Made by a program: the position numbers and the translations under genes. The notes under the pieces are model-generated. The model did no database searches. It saw nothing but the letters and a program-made list of their open reading frames with translations, and was not told the origin of the DNA. 64,000 nucleotides of DNA from Alteromonas ponticola (GTDB lineage Bacteria > Pseudomonadota > Gammaproteobacteria > Enterobacterales > Alteromonadaceae), in the NCBI RefSeq assembly GCF_012911815.1, contig NZ_JAATNW010000004.1:372001-436000 (forward strand). The letters are read 5' to 3'. Positions 1-8,053 of this stretch are shown in pieces. The number at the start of each line of letters is the position of its first letter. Position 1 is the first letter of the stretch.

Positions 1-237
1 AATATTATCGGATGTAGTGCGTTTTCAAGTGACTTGCTCAGTATTCCGGGTTGTCATCTTTATTGGTATGGCAAAACGGTGCGTGAGAAACGAAAAATGG
101 GACACATCAATGTTACCGCAGACAACTTCGCTGAGTTAGGCGACAAGCTGCGTGCGCTAAGTGAGTACTTACCTCTTGAGCACTTCCCTAAGCTTGAAGA
201 TGAGGCTAAACGCTTAAAATCGCTTAGTCCTGCTTGA
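1..237 (+). CDS. purK: N5-carboxyaminoimidazole ribonucleotide synthase, C-terminal end (partial)
   Basis: Only the last 78 codons are inside the window; the frame is open from base 1. The fragment reads HLYWYGKTVREKRKMGHINV, which matches the C-terminal end of PurK, where a K/R-rich strand is followed by a conserved GH(I/L)N motif. PurK is an ATP-grasp enzyme of purine biosynthesis that carboxylates AIR before PurE. The catalytic ATP-grasp core lies upstream of the window, so completeness cannot be judged. A strong hairpin follows the stop, and a tRNA gene comes next. The apparent start at codon 12 (TTG) is internal and not a real start. Confidence 0.85.
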   Translation, partial: NIIGCSAFSSDLLSIPGCHLYWYGKTVREKRKMGHINVTADNFAELGDKLRALSEYLPLEHFPKLEDEAKRLKSLSPA

Positions 238-240
238 CAA

Positions 241-276
241 CTGAAGCGCGGACGCTAAAATACGCGTCCGCTTCAG
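241..276 (+). terminator. Hairpin after purK, probable terminator
   Basis: A 13-bp GC-rich stem (CTGAAGCGCGGACGC against GCGTCCGCTTCAG, with a two-base bulge on the left arm) closes an 8-base AT-rich loop just 3 bases after the purK stop. The following bases are pyrimidine-rich (TTCTTCTCT) but lack a clean T run, so termination may be imperfect or processing-like. Confidence 0.6.
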
Positions 277-306
277 GGGCTTCTTCTCTGATGTGGCGTT
301 AAGTGT

Positions 307-382
<76 letters not shown>

Positions 383-383
383 T

Positions 384-415
384 TTAACTTTTTAACTTTT
401 TAACTTTGTAACTTG
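384..415 (+). repeat. Short degenerate TTAACTTT tandem repeat
   Basis: Three to four imperfect copies of an 8-9 base unit (TTTAACTTT) follow directly after the tRNA CCA end. The rest of the gap to 609 is AT-rich with no ORF. The repeat could serve as a T-rich tRNA terminator region or be simple slippage. No function can be assigned. Confidence 0.6.
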
Positions 416-609
416 TTAGCCCCTTAGTATATCCAACAACTTACTTTCCATGTTCCCACAGCGTTAATCATAGCAGTAAGTGACTGTATTTTTACGATAA
501 TATAAAAATAATTAACGACGTTATCAATCAGTTCAGCGCAATTGCAGTATCAATTTCACTATGACTTTGCTAACGTAACTGCTTAATTTACTTTAATACA
601 TTACGCGAT

Positions 610-1095
610 ATGAAGACGATTTCTCGATTAATCTGTACTCTGATTTTCAGTTTGTTCAGCTTTTCGGCCTGGTCCTCTGCTAACATTGAAGTCAGCGATG
701 CCTACGCCCGCGCGACCTTTGCGATGGCGACAACAGGGGCGGTTTATATGACCCTGCACAATCATTCAGAAGGTGAGCGAACGCTTAAAACGGTTAAAGT
801 GAGTGAGTCACTCGCTGATGAAGCGCAAATCCATACTACGCAGATGGTTGCTGACATGGCAAAAATGCGTGAAGTAAAAGAAGGCGTCAAATTGCCGTTA
901 CATCAATCGGTTGAGTTCGTTCCCGGTGGACATCACATCATGTTGTTGGGCCTGAAGAAGCCGCTCATCGAAGGTGAAACGATTTCACTGACACTGATTT
1001 TTGATGACAATTCCAGCCTAAACGTTGAAGCCATGATCCGCAATGAGAGTGGCGAAACCTCCACTAACGGGCATCACGACCATTCGCACCATTAA
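610..1095 (+). CDS. Periplasmic copper chaperone PCu(A)C family protein
   Basis: A 161-residue protein with a clear signal peptide (MKTISRLICTLIFSLFSFSAWSSA, cleavage near residue 24) and a PCuAC (DUF461) beta-barrel. The family copper site H(M)-x10-M-x21-H-x-M is visible as IHTTQMV...MAKM...GGHHIML. The tail (residues 152-161) is histidine-rich, GHHDHSHH, as in several Gram-negative PCuAC proteins, and may add metal capacity. The family delivers Cu(I) to the CuA or CuB sites of cytochrome oxidase. The usual partner SCO or a TonB receptor is not adjacent, so delivery to an oxidase is inferred from the family only. Confidence 0.88.
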   Translation: MKTISRLICTLIFSLFSFSAWSSANIEVSDAYARATFAMATTGAVYMTLHNHSEGERTLKTVKVSESLADEAQIHTTQMVADMAKMREVKEGVKLPLHQSVEFVPGGHHIMLLGLKKPLIEGETISLTLIFDDNSSLNVEAMIRNESGETSTNGHHDHSHH

Positions 1096-1167
1096 GAAGC
1101 AATACTGCCCTAATTGCTCATTGTACTAATCCAAAATGAGCTTATTTGTCTATTAAACGTGAATCGT

Positions 1168-1187
1168 TCAGGGTCTTTGCACCCTGA
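1168..1187. promoter_or_regulatory. Perfect 7-bp inverted repeat upstream of dps
   Basis: TCAGGGT at 1168-1174 and ACCCTGA at 1181-1187 pair perfectly around CTTTGC. The element lies 17 bases before the AAGGAG ribosome binding site of dps and 73 bases after the copper chaperone stop. It could be a weak terminator of the upstream gene, a 5'-leader hairpin, or an operator. It does not resemble a canonical OxyR or Fur site that I can recognise. Confidence 0.5.
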
Positions 1188-1217
1188 CTTTAATCTGATT
1201 AACAAGGAGCAAAATGC

Positions 1218-1691
1218 ATGAGTAATATTGATATTGGGATTTCCGAGGGTGACCGTAATCAAGTCGCTGATGGGTTAAGCCGCTTGTTAGCTGATTCATA
1301 TACTCTTTACCTGCAAACGCACAATTTCCATTGGAATGTGGTCGGGCCTAAATTTCGTGATTTACATATGATGTTTGAAGAACATTATACCGAGCTGGCC
1401 GTTGCAGTTGACGATATTGCAGAACGGATTCGCACACTTGATGTACCAGCGCCTGGCACTTACAAAGCATTTGCCGAACTCAGTTCCATTGAGGAAGTCG
1501 AGGGGGTACCCGAGGCGACCGAAATGGTGATACTGCTCACTCATGGTCACGAGCAGGTGGTAAAAACGTGTCGGAAAGTACTGAAAATGGCCCAGGAAGC
1601 TGATGACGAATCAACCGTGGCGCTAGTTTCCGACCGCATGCGTGTGCATGAAAAAACGGCCTGGATGTTACGCGCGTTAACCCAGAAATAA
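1218..1691 (+). CDS. dps: Dps-family DNA-binding ferritin-like protein
   Basis: 157 residues, the usual Dps length. The ferroxidase ligands typical of Dps are visible: [10 protein letters not shown] (His pair, residues about 34-40) and the DDIAERIR motif (residues about 66-73). Dps forms a dodecamer that oxidises and stores iron with peroxide and protects DNA in stationary phase or oxidative stress. AAGGAG lies 8 bases before ATG 1218. Another ATG at 1214 is out of frame. The N-terminus is short and poor in lysine, so the DNA binding seen in E. coli Dps may be weak here (inference). Confidence 0.93.
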   Translation: MSNIDIGISEGDRNQVADGLSRLLADSYTLYLQTHNFHWNVVGPKFRDLHMMFEEHYTELAVAVDDIAERIRTLDVPAPGTYKAFAELSSIEEVEGVPEATEMVILLTHGHEQVVKTCRKVLKMAQEADDESTVALVSDRMRVHEKTAWMLRALTQK

Positions 1692-1705
1692 ACATAGGAA
1701 CTATT

Positions 1706-2818
1706 TTGAAGACATCACTCTTGCTCAACCGACTGGCCGCCGCTAGCGTGGTTGCCACATCTTTATGTGCTACTACGGCACATTCGGAAGATCTGCAGGT
1801 AAAAGAATTAGCGACTGGATTAAATCACCCGTGGGGCATGACTTTTTTACCTGACAACCGGTTGGTCATTACCGAACGCGGTGGCGCAATACAGATTTAT
1901 GACGCAGAAAACGGATTAAGTGGCGATTTGGAGGGGGTGCCGAAAGCTGCCACCAATAATCAGGGCGGGATGTTAGATATACTTGCCGATCCTGATTTTG
2001 CATCTAACCAGACATTGTATTTCTGTTACAGCAAACCAGGTGAGGGCGGCAGTAGTTCTGCGGTCATGAAAGCCAGATTAGACGGTGGAAAACTGGTCGG
2101 CGGTGAAGATATTTTTATTGCTAACCCACTGGTTGATAATGGCTTTCATTTTGGCTGTCGACTAGGTTTTGATGCCGAAAAGAACTTGTACATCACGTTA
2201 GGTGATCGCTACAAATACATGAAAGAGGCGCAGAACACCGATAACCACCATGGCAAAATTGTGCGCATACGACCTGATGGCAGCATACCAGACGATAACC
2301 CCTTTAAAGACGGTCAGGCACCTGAAGTGTTCAGTTATGGGCATCGCAATGTTCAGGGGTTGACGGTTCACCCCGAGAGCGGCGAGGTCTGGGCAATGGA
2401 ACACGGTCCTAAGGGGGGCGATGAGGTGAACAAGCTTGCCGCAGGCAATAACTACGGCTGGCCTGTGATCACCTATGGTGTCGATTACAGCGGTGAAATC
2501 ATTTCGGATAAAACCAGGCAGGAAGGCATGGAGCAGCCCGTTATCTATTGGGACCCGTCGATAGCGCCCAGTGGAATGACTTTCTATTATGGTGATAAGT
2601 TTAAGGCGTGGGAAGGCGACCTGTTGGTTGGCGCGTTAAAATTCACCCATCTGCGTCGAATCGAGATGGACGGCGACACGCCGGGCAAACAGCATGAATA
2701 CCTGCGTGAACGCAATCAACGTATTCGTGATGTCGAAGTTGGGCCTGACGGCTTAATTTATCTGCTGACCGATGAAGCGAATGGCAAGTTGCTGCAATTG
2801 TCGCCAGCACAACAGTAA
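1706..2818 (+). CDS. PQQ-dependent aldose sugar dehydrogenase-like beta-propeller, exported
   Basis: A 370-residue protein of the soluble glucose/aldose sugar dehydrogenase family (YliI/Asd type). A signal peptide (MKTSLLLNRLAAASVVATSL..., cleavage near AHS-ED, residue 28) is followed by a six-bladed propeller with LNHPWGMTFLPDNRLVITER, NGFHFGCRLGF, YSYGHRN-like FSYGHRNVQGL and WAMEHGPKGGDEVN, all family signatures of the PQQ and calcium pocket. The start is TTG at 1706, which puts the signal peptide at the N-terminus and has AGGAA just upstream. Only 14 bases separate it from dps, so co-transcription is possible. Physiological substrate and PQQ supply cannot be judged from this window. Confidence 0.85.
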   Translation: MKTSLLLNRLAAASVVATSLCATTAHSEDLQVKELATGLNHPWGMTFLPDNRLVITERGGAIQIYDAENGLSGDLEGVPKAATNNQGGMLDILADPDFASNQTLYFCYSKPGEGGSSSAVMKARLDGGKLVGGEDIFIANPLVDNGFHFGCRLGFDAEKNLYITLGDRYKYMKEAQNTDNHHGKIVRIRPDGSIPDDNPFKDGQAPEVFSYGHRNVQGLTVHPESGEVWAMEHGPKGGDEVNKLAAGNNYGWPVITYGVDYSGEIISDKTRQEGMEQPVIYWDPSIAPSGMTFYYGDKFKAWEGDLLVGALKFTHLRRIEMDGDTPGKQHEYLRERNQRIRDVEVGPDGLIYLLTDEANGKLLQLSPAQQ

Positions 2819-2825
2819 TAGGCAT

Positions 2826-2864
2826 TTGGTTCACTTTCGCATAGTGGAAGTGAGCCAACCTTTC
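2826..2864 (+). terminator. Rho-independent-like terminator after the sugar dehydrogenase
   Basis: TTGGTTCACTT at 2826-2836 pairs with AAGTGAGCCAA at 2848-2858 (11 bp, one G-U) around an 11-base loop. A short pyrimidine tract CCTTTCT follows. The element starts 7 bases after the stop codon. The rest of the gap to 3069 holds no ORF. Confidence 0.65.
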
Positions 2865-3069
2865 TACCAATTATCTAGCAGGACAAAACACTTTCGCCCA
2901 GCCTGTTTGCTATTTTCCTAGTCAATTATCTACCCTACAATCAGCGTGTTGGACGTGAGTGCCAATCCACAGTGAAAACATCATTGATAAGATGTAATCT
3001 GCTTTTCTACACGCTGGTCTATACTTCGGATTAAGGAAAAAAGGAACAGAGAACAGGAACAGCAAGGAT

Positions 3070-3876
3070 ATGTTGAAAGGATTGCTGGCATTAGGCCTTT
3101 TACTTCTTCACACTGCAGTTTTCGCGAATGATAAAGATGTGGTCGTCAGTGTAGTGGAACACCCGCTCAGCGCCAGATACAAACCTCTTATTACAGAATC
3201 TTATCAAGCGGTAGGTCTTAACGTCAGGTTTGTCACTATGCCTCTTTCGCGGCGTCTTATTGCATTAGATGAAGGTGGCACAGATGCCGATCTGGTTGGC
3301 AGGGACAAGCTTTCCAACCATTACAATAATGTTTTGCGTGTAGGGCCTAAGCTGGCAACGATCACGATAAAGCTTATATGCAGTGACAAGCTGCGCTGTG
3401 GTAAGGGCGATACACAGCACTTTTCTCAGCGTATTTTCATGGATAAAGCGACCCGTGTTGCCCTTAGACAGGAATTTAAAATTCGCTTCAATAACGTTAA
3501 CGACAATATTGAGTCACCACAAATGCTGGTCGAACTGTTCGAGAAAGATCGGATTGATTATTTTATATTTGTTGACGATGAGTCCGCGCAATCACTAAAG
3601 CTGAACAGAAAACATAAGTCGGTGTTTCTGGGAGAGTTGGATTTATATCATCACGTAAATAAGAAGATGCAACCTATTGCTAAAAAGTTAGCTGAGGCCA
3701 TGCTCTCAGCGTCTCAAAAACGTAAGGCAAAGGCCAGAGTCGTCGATGACAAGCGGCACTTCCATCACTCAACACCCGGGGTACGGAAAATGCTCTGTAT
3801 CGCTCCGGTTAGCGCAGCGCATTGTAGCGGCAACGCTGGTTTATCTGCACTTATTGAGCCCACTTACTATCTTTAG
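3070..3876 (+). CDS. Periplasmic solute-binding-like protein (family 3 type), altered C-terminus
   Basis: 268 residues with a signal peptide (MLKGLLALGLLLLHTAVFA) and a two-lobe fold of the amino-acid-binding (SBP_bac_3-like) type, recognisable from VVVSVVEHPLSARYKPLITE, MPLSRRLIALDEG and the late YHHVNKK...IAKKLAEAM region where such domains usually end. After residue about 225 the sequence becomes atypical (HFHHSTPGVRKMLCIAPVSA...). From about 3713 a second frame reads like a juxtamembrane and transmembrane segment, so the last 40 residues may be out of frame. No permease or ATPase is nearby. Free-standing proteins of this type in Alteromonadales are usually sensors or orphan binding proteins. 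The ligand is unknown. Confidence 0.6.
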   Translation: MLKGLLALGLLLLHTAVFANDKDVVVSVVEHPLSARYKPLITESYQAVGLNVRFVTMPLSRRLIALDEGGTDADLVGRDKLSNHYNNVLRVGPKLATITIKLICSDKLRCGKGDTQHFSQRIFMDKATRVALRQEFKIRFNNVNDNIESPQMLVELFEKDRIDYFIFVDDESAQSLKLNRKHKSVFLGELDLYHHVNKKMQPIAKKLAEAMLSASQKRKAKARVVDDKRHFHHSTPGVRKMLCIAPVSAAHCSGNAGLSALIEPTYYL

Positions 3877-3928
3877 ATCACGTACGCTATTTTACCATCG
3901 AGGTCGCATAAAAATTATCTTAAGCTGA
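3746..3928 (+). pseudogene. Possible frameshifted remnant of a sensor transmembrane segment
   Basis: In the frame +1 relative to the preceding gene, the translation LRLAQRIVAATLVYLHLL followed by PLTIF and a basic stretch looks like the first membrane helix of a two-component or GGDEF sensor that normally follows a periplasmic binding domain. The frame is open upstream to about 3713 with a linker-like sequence. This suggests a decayed fusion: a binding domain attached to a lost signalling domain. The evidence is composition and pattern only, so confidence is low. Confidence 0.3.
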
Positions 3929-3999
3929 CGCTACGATGGTGAAGGAGCCAGTTGATAGTCAGGTCGATAGGCGAAGCTGCCTGCCACTTGCAATCTTAT

Positions 4000-4491
4000 T
4001 TAACCAAGTAAGAGTTGATGCTCTATCGCAATATAATTTGTAGCGACCTGCATTAGGCTGGTAGCCGTGAGTGCGGGTACTCCATACACTACAACCTGTT
4101 TGCCTTTTTGTGTTTTAAGTCGCTCAACTAATATGTCGAAATCGCCATCGCCTGAAACGAGTATGAGTGTGTCGGCATCGTCAGCATAATCCATCATGTC
4201 GAGGGTAATGCCTACATCCCAGTCACCTTTGGCGCTGCCATCAGCGCGTTGGATAAATGGCTTTAACTTCACTTCAAAGCCAATTGCCCGCAAGATATTC
4301 TGAAATTCCTGCTGCTTTTTATCACCACGATCGACAGCATATGCGATGGCCTGAGTTACCTGTTTACCAGCGGTGACGGTTTGCCAGAATTTATTGTAAT
4401 CGAAATTCTTTTTATAGGCCTGCCGAGTGGTGTAGTAGACGTTTTGCACGTCCACAAAGATTGCTATTTTTTCCATAAGGGATTCGTTCAT
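4000..4491 (-). CDS. NYN-domain (LabA/DUF88-type) putative ribonuclease
   Basis: 163 residues made almost wholly of a PIN-like NYN domain. The acidic residues expected for metal binding are visible in IFVDVQNVYYTTR (residues about 11-23), KGDWDVGITLDMMDYA (about 88-103) and LILVSGDGDFDILVERL (about 110-126). Members of this fold cut RNA in other systems, and the LabA/DUF88 bacterial branch is poorly defined, so RNase activity is inferred. The start overlaps the stop of the upstream hydrolase gene by 4 bases (ATGA), implying translational coupling. An alternative start is Met6. Confidence 0.8.
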   Translation of the reverse strand: MNESLMEKIAIFVDVQNVYYTTRQAYKKNFDYNKFWQTVTAGKQVTQAIAYAVDRGDKKQQEFQNILRAIGFEVKLKPFIQRADGSAKGDWDVGITLDMMDYADDADTLILVSGDGDFDILVERLKTQKGKQVVVYGVPALTATSLMQVATNYIAIEHQLLLG

Positions 4492-5336
4492 TGTATGTCT
4501 GAAATACTGTCCGCAAAAAGTTGATGCATGGGGGTGCTGCGGTCTAAAAATTTTAAATCAAGCAAATGATCCCGTCCTGCAAACGTGTGGTGTTCACATT
4601 GCCCATTGTTGGCGCTGTTCATCGAGTTGCACACATCGTCTGCCATTTGCGAAGAGGGCCAGATCTCATCATTCCCGCCGGTCAACAGTATCACCTTACC
4701 TGTAATTTTCTGTACATCGATAGATGCTTTGCCGTTGTCGGTGCGATTCTGCAATGACTGCGTGTACAAATCGAGTAAACCACTTACCGGACCAGAGGGG
4801 CGAAAAGAAACGTGAACGAGCGGTTTTCCCTGATATGTCCAACTTGATGAGGGAATCTTTGACCAGTCTGTTAGAATTCCAGCCCAAACTACTGAGCTGG
4901 GCGCAACGGCGACCACCCGTTTGATGTGTGAGTCACGGGACGCCATCAGCAAGGCCAGTTCTGCTCCCTTTGACCAACCAACGATTACCAGACCTGACCG
5001 TTCAACCTTGGAATTATCCATCAGCCAGGCTTTTGCCTTATCAACGTATTCCAGAGGAATTTCATTCAGTTCAGCTGGCAGCCCCTCGTGGTTGAAATAG
5101 GCCAGTGCCAGCGTAGCATGACCCAGATCAGCGACCGCTCTTGCTAATTTTAATGGAATACTACCTTCTGAACCGCCTAATACCAGCACGGCTAAGGTAC
5201 TTTGTGTGCTGCGAGCTGGATAAAACTCAGCTGCAATACCATTTTCAGCCATAGTTAGTTTTTGCGGGTTTGCCAGACTTGGGCTTGAAATTAAAAACGT
5301 GAACACGCTGAGAAGCAAAATAAGGCGGCTTAGCAT
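4488..5336 (-). CDS. Exported alpha/beta hydrolase with BAAT-type acyl-thioester hydrolase fold
   Basis: 282 residues from ATG 5336, which has AAGGAA 7 bases upstream; a longer frame to 5372 lacks a site and would bury the signal peptide. MLSRLILLLSVFTFLISSPSLA is a signal peptide. The nucleophile elbow GWSKG, a late acid in GGNDEIWPS and a histidine in AGRDHLLD form the expected triad, matching the C-terminal domain of bile-acid-CoA:amino-acid acyltransferase/acyl-CoA thioesterases. Export makes a CoA-ester substrate unlikely, so an esterase role is more plausible (inference). It is coupled to the NYN gene downstream. Confidence 0.75.
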   Translation of the reverse strand: MLSRLILLLSVFTFLISSPSLANPQKLTMAENGIAAEFYPARSTQSTLAVLVLGGSEGSIPLKLARAVADLGHATLALAYFNHEGLPAELNEIPLEYVDKAKAWLMDNSKVERSGLVIVGWSKGAELALLMASRDSHIKRVVAVAPSSVVWAGILTDWSKIPSSSWTYQGKPLVHVSFRPSGPVSGLLDLYTQSLQNRTDNGKASIDVQKITGKVILLTGGNDEIWPSSQMADDVCNSMNSANNGQCEHHTFAGRDHLLDLKFLDRSTPMHQLFADSISDIQ

Positions 5337-5397
5337 AGAAGAGTTCCTTTCAATTAATGGACGTTGACACACAGAGTGGAGTTATAATGCGGAAAGC

Positions 5398-5418
5398 AAA
5401 ACGCGCCCCACGGGCGCG
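5398..5418 (-). terminator. Rho-independent terminator of the S9 peptidase gene
   Basis: Read on the minus strand, CGCGCCC and GGGCGCG (5402-5408 and 5412-5418) form a 7-bp GC stem with a 3-base loop, followed by TTTT (5398-5401). It lies 6 bases past the peptidase stop codon. Confidence 0.8.
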
Positions 5419-5424
5419 CTATAT

Positions 5425-7506
5425 TTATTGTGCGGTGGCGGCTTCATTCTGAGAAGTATCGTGGTTTACCTGATAGCGCTCAAACCAGGCCAGGATGTTC
5501 CCCACCTTTTGGATCAGACGCGACGGTTTACCCGCGATGCCATGCGGCGCTCCTGGAATTCTCACCATGGCAGCATCCACGCCTTTTAATCGTAAGGCCT
5601 GGTAATACTGTTCTGATTCACTGATAGGCGTTCGATAATCAGACTCGCCAGTTAACAACAGGGTAGGCGTGCTGACATTCCCCACCAGCGATAATGGTGA
5701 TCGCTTCCACAACTGGTCGGCAATATTCCACGGCATATCAGGCATCCAATATTGACTGAAAAACGGATAGGCATCGGCGGTTAATGCAAAACTCATCCAG
5801 TTGATCACCGGCTTGGCAACGACGGCCGCTTTAAAACGATCGGTTTTACCGATTGACCAGGCGGTGAGTACACCACCACCGGAGCCGCCGGTGATAAACA
5901 GGTTATTTGCATCAACATTACCTTTGGCTATAGCCGCATCCACCACATCCATCAGATCGTTGTAATCCTGTGAGGGATAATTGTGATGGATCAGGTTACC
6001 GAAATCTTCTCCATAGGAACTGCTGCCACGTGGATTTGACCACACAACCATGTACCCTTTAGAGGCCATCAACTGAACTTCCATTGAGAAGTGTGGACCG
6101 TAAGCCGCGTGTGGGCCGCCATGAATCTCTAAAATTAACGGGTACGTTTTATTACTGTCAAAATTGGGTGGGTAAGCAACCCAGGCATCGATTTTACGTT
6201 CGTCCACCGATGAGGTGACTTCTAACGCCTTTACTTCGGCCAGAGTTAGGTGGCCTAAGGCATCGCTGTTTAAATCAGTTAGCAATAACTGTTTGTTATT
6301 GCCTGACCTGACCAAGGCTAAATCGGCGGGCTTATTCATGTTCGCCTTCGTAAAAGCGATGTCACCATTTTTATTAATAGCAAAATCACCCGATGTATAT
6401 GGGCGGCCCATCGACTGACCGCCTAAGGTGACCGCCAACTTTTCGATATTGCCAGCCAGATCGGTGGAGGCAAGTTTATGCTCACCCTGATCGAGATAGG
6501 AAAATACCAGGCTTTCGCTATTCTGCTTCCAATAAAAGCCCTGAATTGAGCGGTCTAACGCAGAAGTAATGCGTGTAGCCTCTCCCGACGCTAAATCCAT
6601 CACCATCAGATCGGCATTCTGATAGGAAAGCTTCCTATCATTAAGTTGCATAAAGGCCAGCTTGTCGCCGTTGGGACTGAGTTTGGGTGAAAATTCAGGA
6701 CCATCCATAGAGGTAACCTGGCGTACCTCACGGGTTTTAATGTTCACACTGTACAAGTCGGATGACAACGGCTGCAATGCAAAATCTTCACTGCGATTTG
6801 CAGAAAAGAAAATTGATTTATTATCGGCGGCAAACGCCAGTACACCTGAATGCGGAAACGCGCCGGTGGTTAATTGTCTGGGCGTGCCCCCTGATACGGG
6901 TAATATATAAAGTTGGTTATAGCCGGTAGGTAAATAGCCTGCACCGTCTGAACGGTAATTGGTGCGCTCGATATATTTCGCGCTTTCTGACCACTTAGCG
7001 CCCTTGGGTTTGGCTGGCATGTCGGTAAATAAAGGCTTTTCCTGCGTAGCCGTGAACATGCTGAAGGCCAAAGTTTTACCATCATGAGACCAGGTTATAT
7101 TGGACGGTCTGTGAGGCAGCGATGAAATTTTTACCTGTTCACCGCTATCAAAATAATGGATGTGAATTTGTGAGCCTGCCACATAGGCCAGCATGGTACC
7201 ATCGGGAGAAAGGGTTGTCTGGCCGATACTTTCATCCTGCGCGATAAGAGGACGATGCTTTTTGCCGTCTAGCGACACCTGCCACAATGCGGTGTGCGTT
7301 CTGTCTTTCATGATATCCATGGAGCGTCGTTCGTAGATAACGTTTTTACCATCATGGGTGAACAACAATGAGCCCGGATATTCAAGATTGAAGGTGTCCG
7401 CATATTGCAGTGTAGTAGGAAGCGCATCAGCGCGCACCGGTGTCGCGCCAAGATCACTCAATGTGGCTGCTGCTAATATCAGCGTGGCATAGCAAGAATA
7501 TCGCAT
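5425..7506 (-). CDS. Exported S9-family prolyl oligopeptidase / dipeptidyl-peptidase-like enzyme
   Basis: 693 residues from ATG 7506, chosen because AGGAG lies upstream and a signal peptide (MRYSCYATLILAAATLSDLG...VRA) follows; a start at 7533 has no site. Residues about 40-410 form a seven-bladed WD40-like/TolB-like propeller with repeated DGK and SPDG/SPNGDKLAF strands. Residues about 430-680 form the alpha/beta hydrolase. The triad is Ser542 in TGGSGGG, Asp623 in GESDYRTP and His655 in GAPHGI. The family removes dipeptides or acylated residues from oligopeptides. It fits the exported-hydrolase lifestyle of marine heterotrophs. It is monocistronic, ending in its own terminator. Confidence 0.9.
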   Translation of the reverse strand: MRYSCYATLILAAATLSDLGATPVRADALPTTLQYADTFNLEYPGSLLFTHDGKNVIYERRSMDIMKDRTHTALWQVSLDGKKHRPLIAQDESIGQTTLSPDGTMLAYVAGSQIHIHYFDSGEQVKISSLPHRPSNITWSHDGKTLAFSMFTATQEKPLFTDMPAKPKGAKWSESAKYIERTNYRSDGAGYLPTGYNQLYILPVSGGTPRQLTTGAFPHSGVLAFAADNKSIFFSANRSEDFALQPLSSDLYSVNIKTREVRQVTSMDGPEFSPKLSPNGDKLAFMQLNDRKLSYQNADLMVMDLASGEATRITSALDRSIQGFYWKQNSESLVFSYLDQGEHKLASTDLAGNIEKLAVTLGGQSMGRPYTSGDFAINKNGDIAFTKANMNKPADLALVRSGNNKQLLLTDLNSDALGHLTLAEVKALEVTSSVDERKIDAWVAYPPNFDSNKTYPLILEIHGGPHAAYGPHFSMEVQLMASKGYMVVWSNPRGSSSYGEDFGNLIHHNYPSQDYNDLMDVVDAAIAKGNVDANNLFITGGSGGGVLTAWSIGKTDRFKAAVVAKPVINWMSFALTADAYPFFSQYWMPDMPWNIADQLWKRSPLSLVGNVSTPTLLLTGESDYRTPISESEQYYQALRLKGVDAAMVRIPGAPHGIAGKPSRLIQKVGNILAWFERYQVNHDTSQNEAATAQ

Positions 7507-7540
7507 ATTTGATGTTTCTCCTGTTCCCTGCATAGTTGGT

Positions 7541-7891
7541 TCAGCTATCGTCTTGTTGAGACGCAGAGGTTTTATGTTTCAGGGTTACCCGGCCAATTAA
7601 AATATCTTTAAACATGACCCAGTCACCTAGTAAGCTATAAAGCGGGTAGCGAAAGGTCGCCGGCTTATTTTTTTCATAAAAAAAATGTCCCACCCAGGCG
7701 AAGCCATAACCGATTAATGGCAATAGCCATAAAAGCGCCCATTTTTGGGTAAGCAAAGAGGTAAAAAGAACGATGAGAACGAGAGTTGAGCCGACAAAAT
7801 GTAACAACCGGCACGTTGGATGTGTATGCTCACGCAAGTAATAGGGATAAAATTCGCTGAAAGTGCGAAACCGGCTTTCTACTTGACTCAT
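7541..7891 (-). CDS. DUF962 (Mpo1/YGL010w-like) membrane protein
   Basis: 116 residues from ATG 7891; GTG 7897 is an alternative two codons earlier, and AAGGGGG serves either. The family motifs HTHPTCRLLHFVGS and GHFFYEKNKPATF are present, with two or three hydrophobic helices between them. The yeast relative Mpo1 is an Fe(II) dioxygenase acting on 2-hydroxy fatty acids, and its conserved histidines match those seen here. The bacterial role is not established, so enzymatic function is only a suggestion. It precedes the S9 peptidase gene by 34 bases on the same strand. Confidence 0.82.
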   Translation of the reverse strand: MSQVESRFRTFSEFYPYYLREHTHPTCRLLHFVGSTLVLIVLFTSLLTQKWALLWLLPLIGYGFAWVGHFFYEKNKPATFRYPLYSLLGDWVMFKDILIGRVTLKHKTSASQQDDS

Positions 7892-8053
7892 TAGCACCCC
7901 CTTTTGTAAAACTAATCTAACATAGCATTTACATCATCACTAGAACAGAACAATGCTTTAAACGGGCGAAAAAGTAAGATAATACAATGTTGTTGTTTTT
8001 CTTAAGGTACGCCCCATATACACTCTCACGATCGCAAGAAACAGGCAGAAAAA

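Noticed and set aside
384..415. tRNA-adjacent repeat as a phage or island attachment site
   Set aside because: No tRNA 3'-end duplicate, integrase or second copy was found in the window. The repeat looks like simple T-rich slippage.
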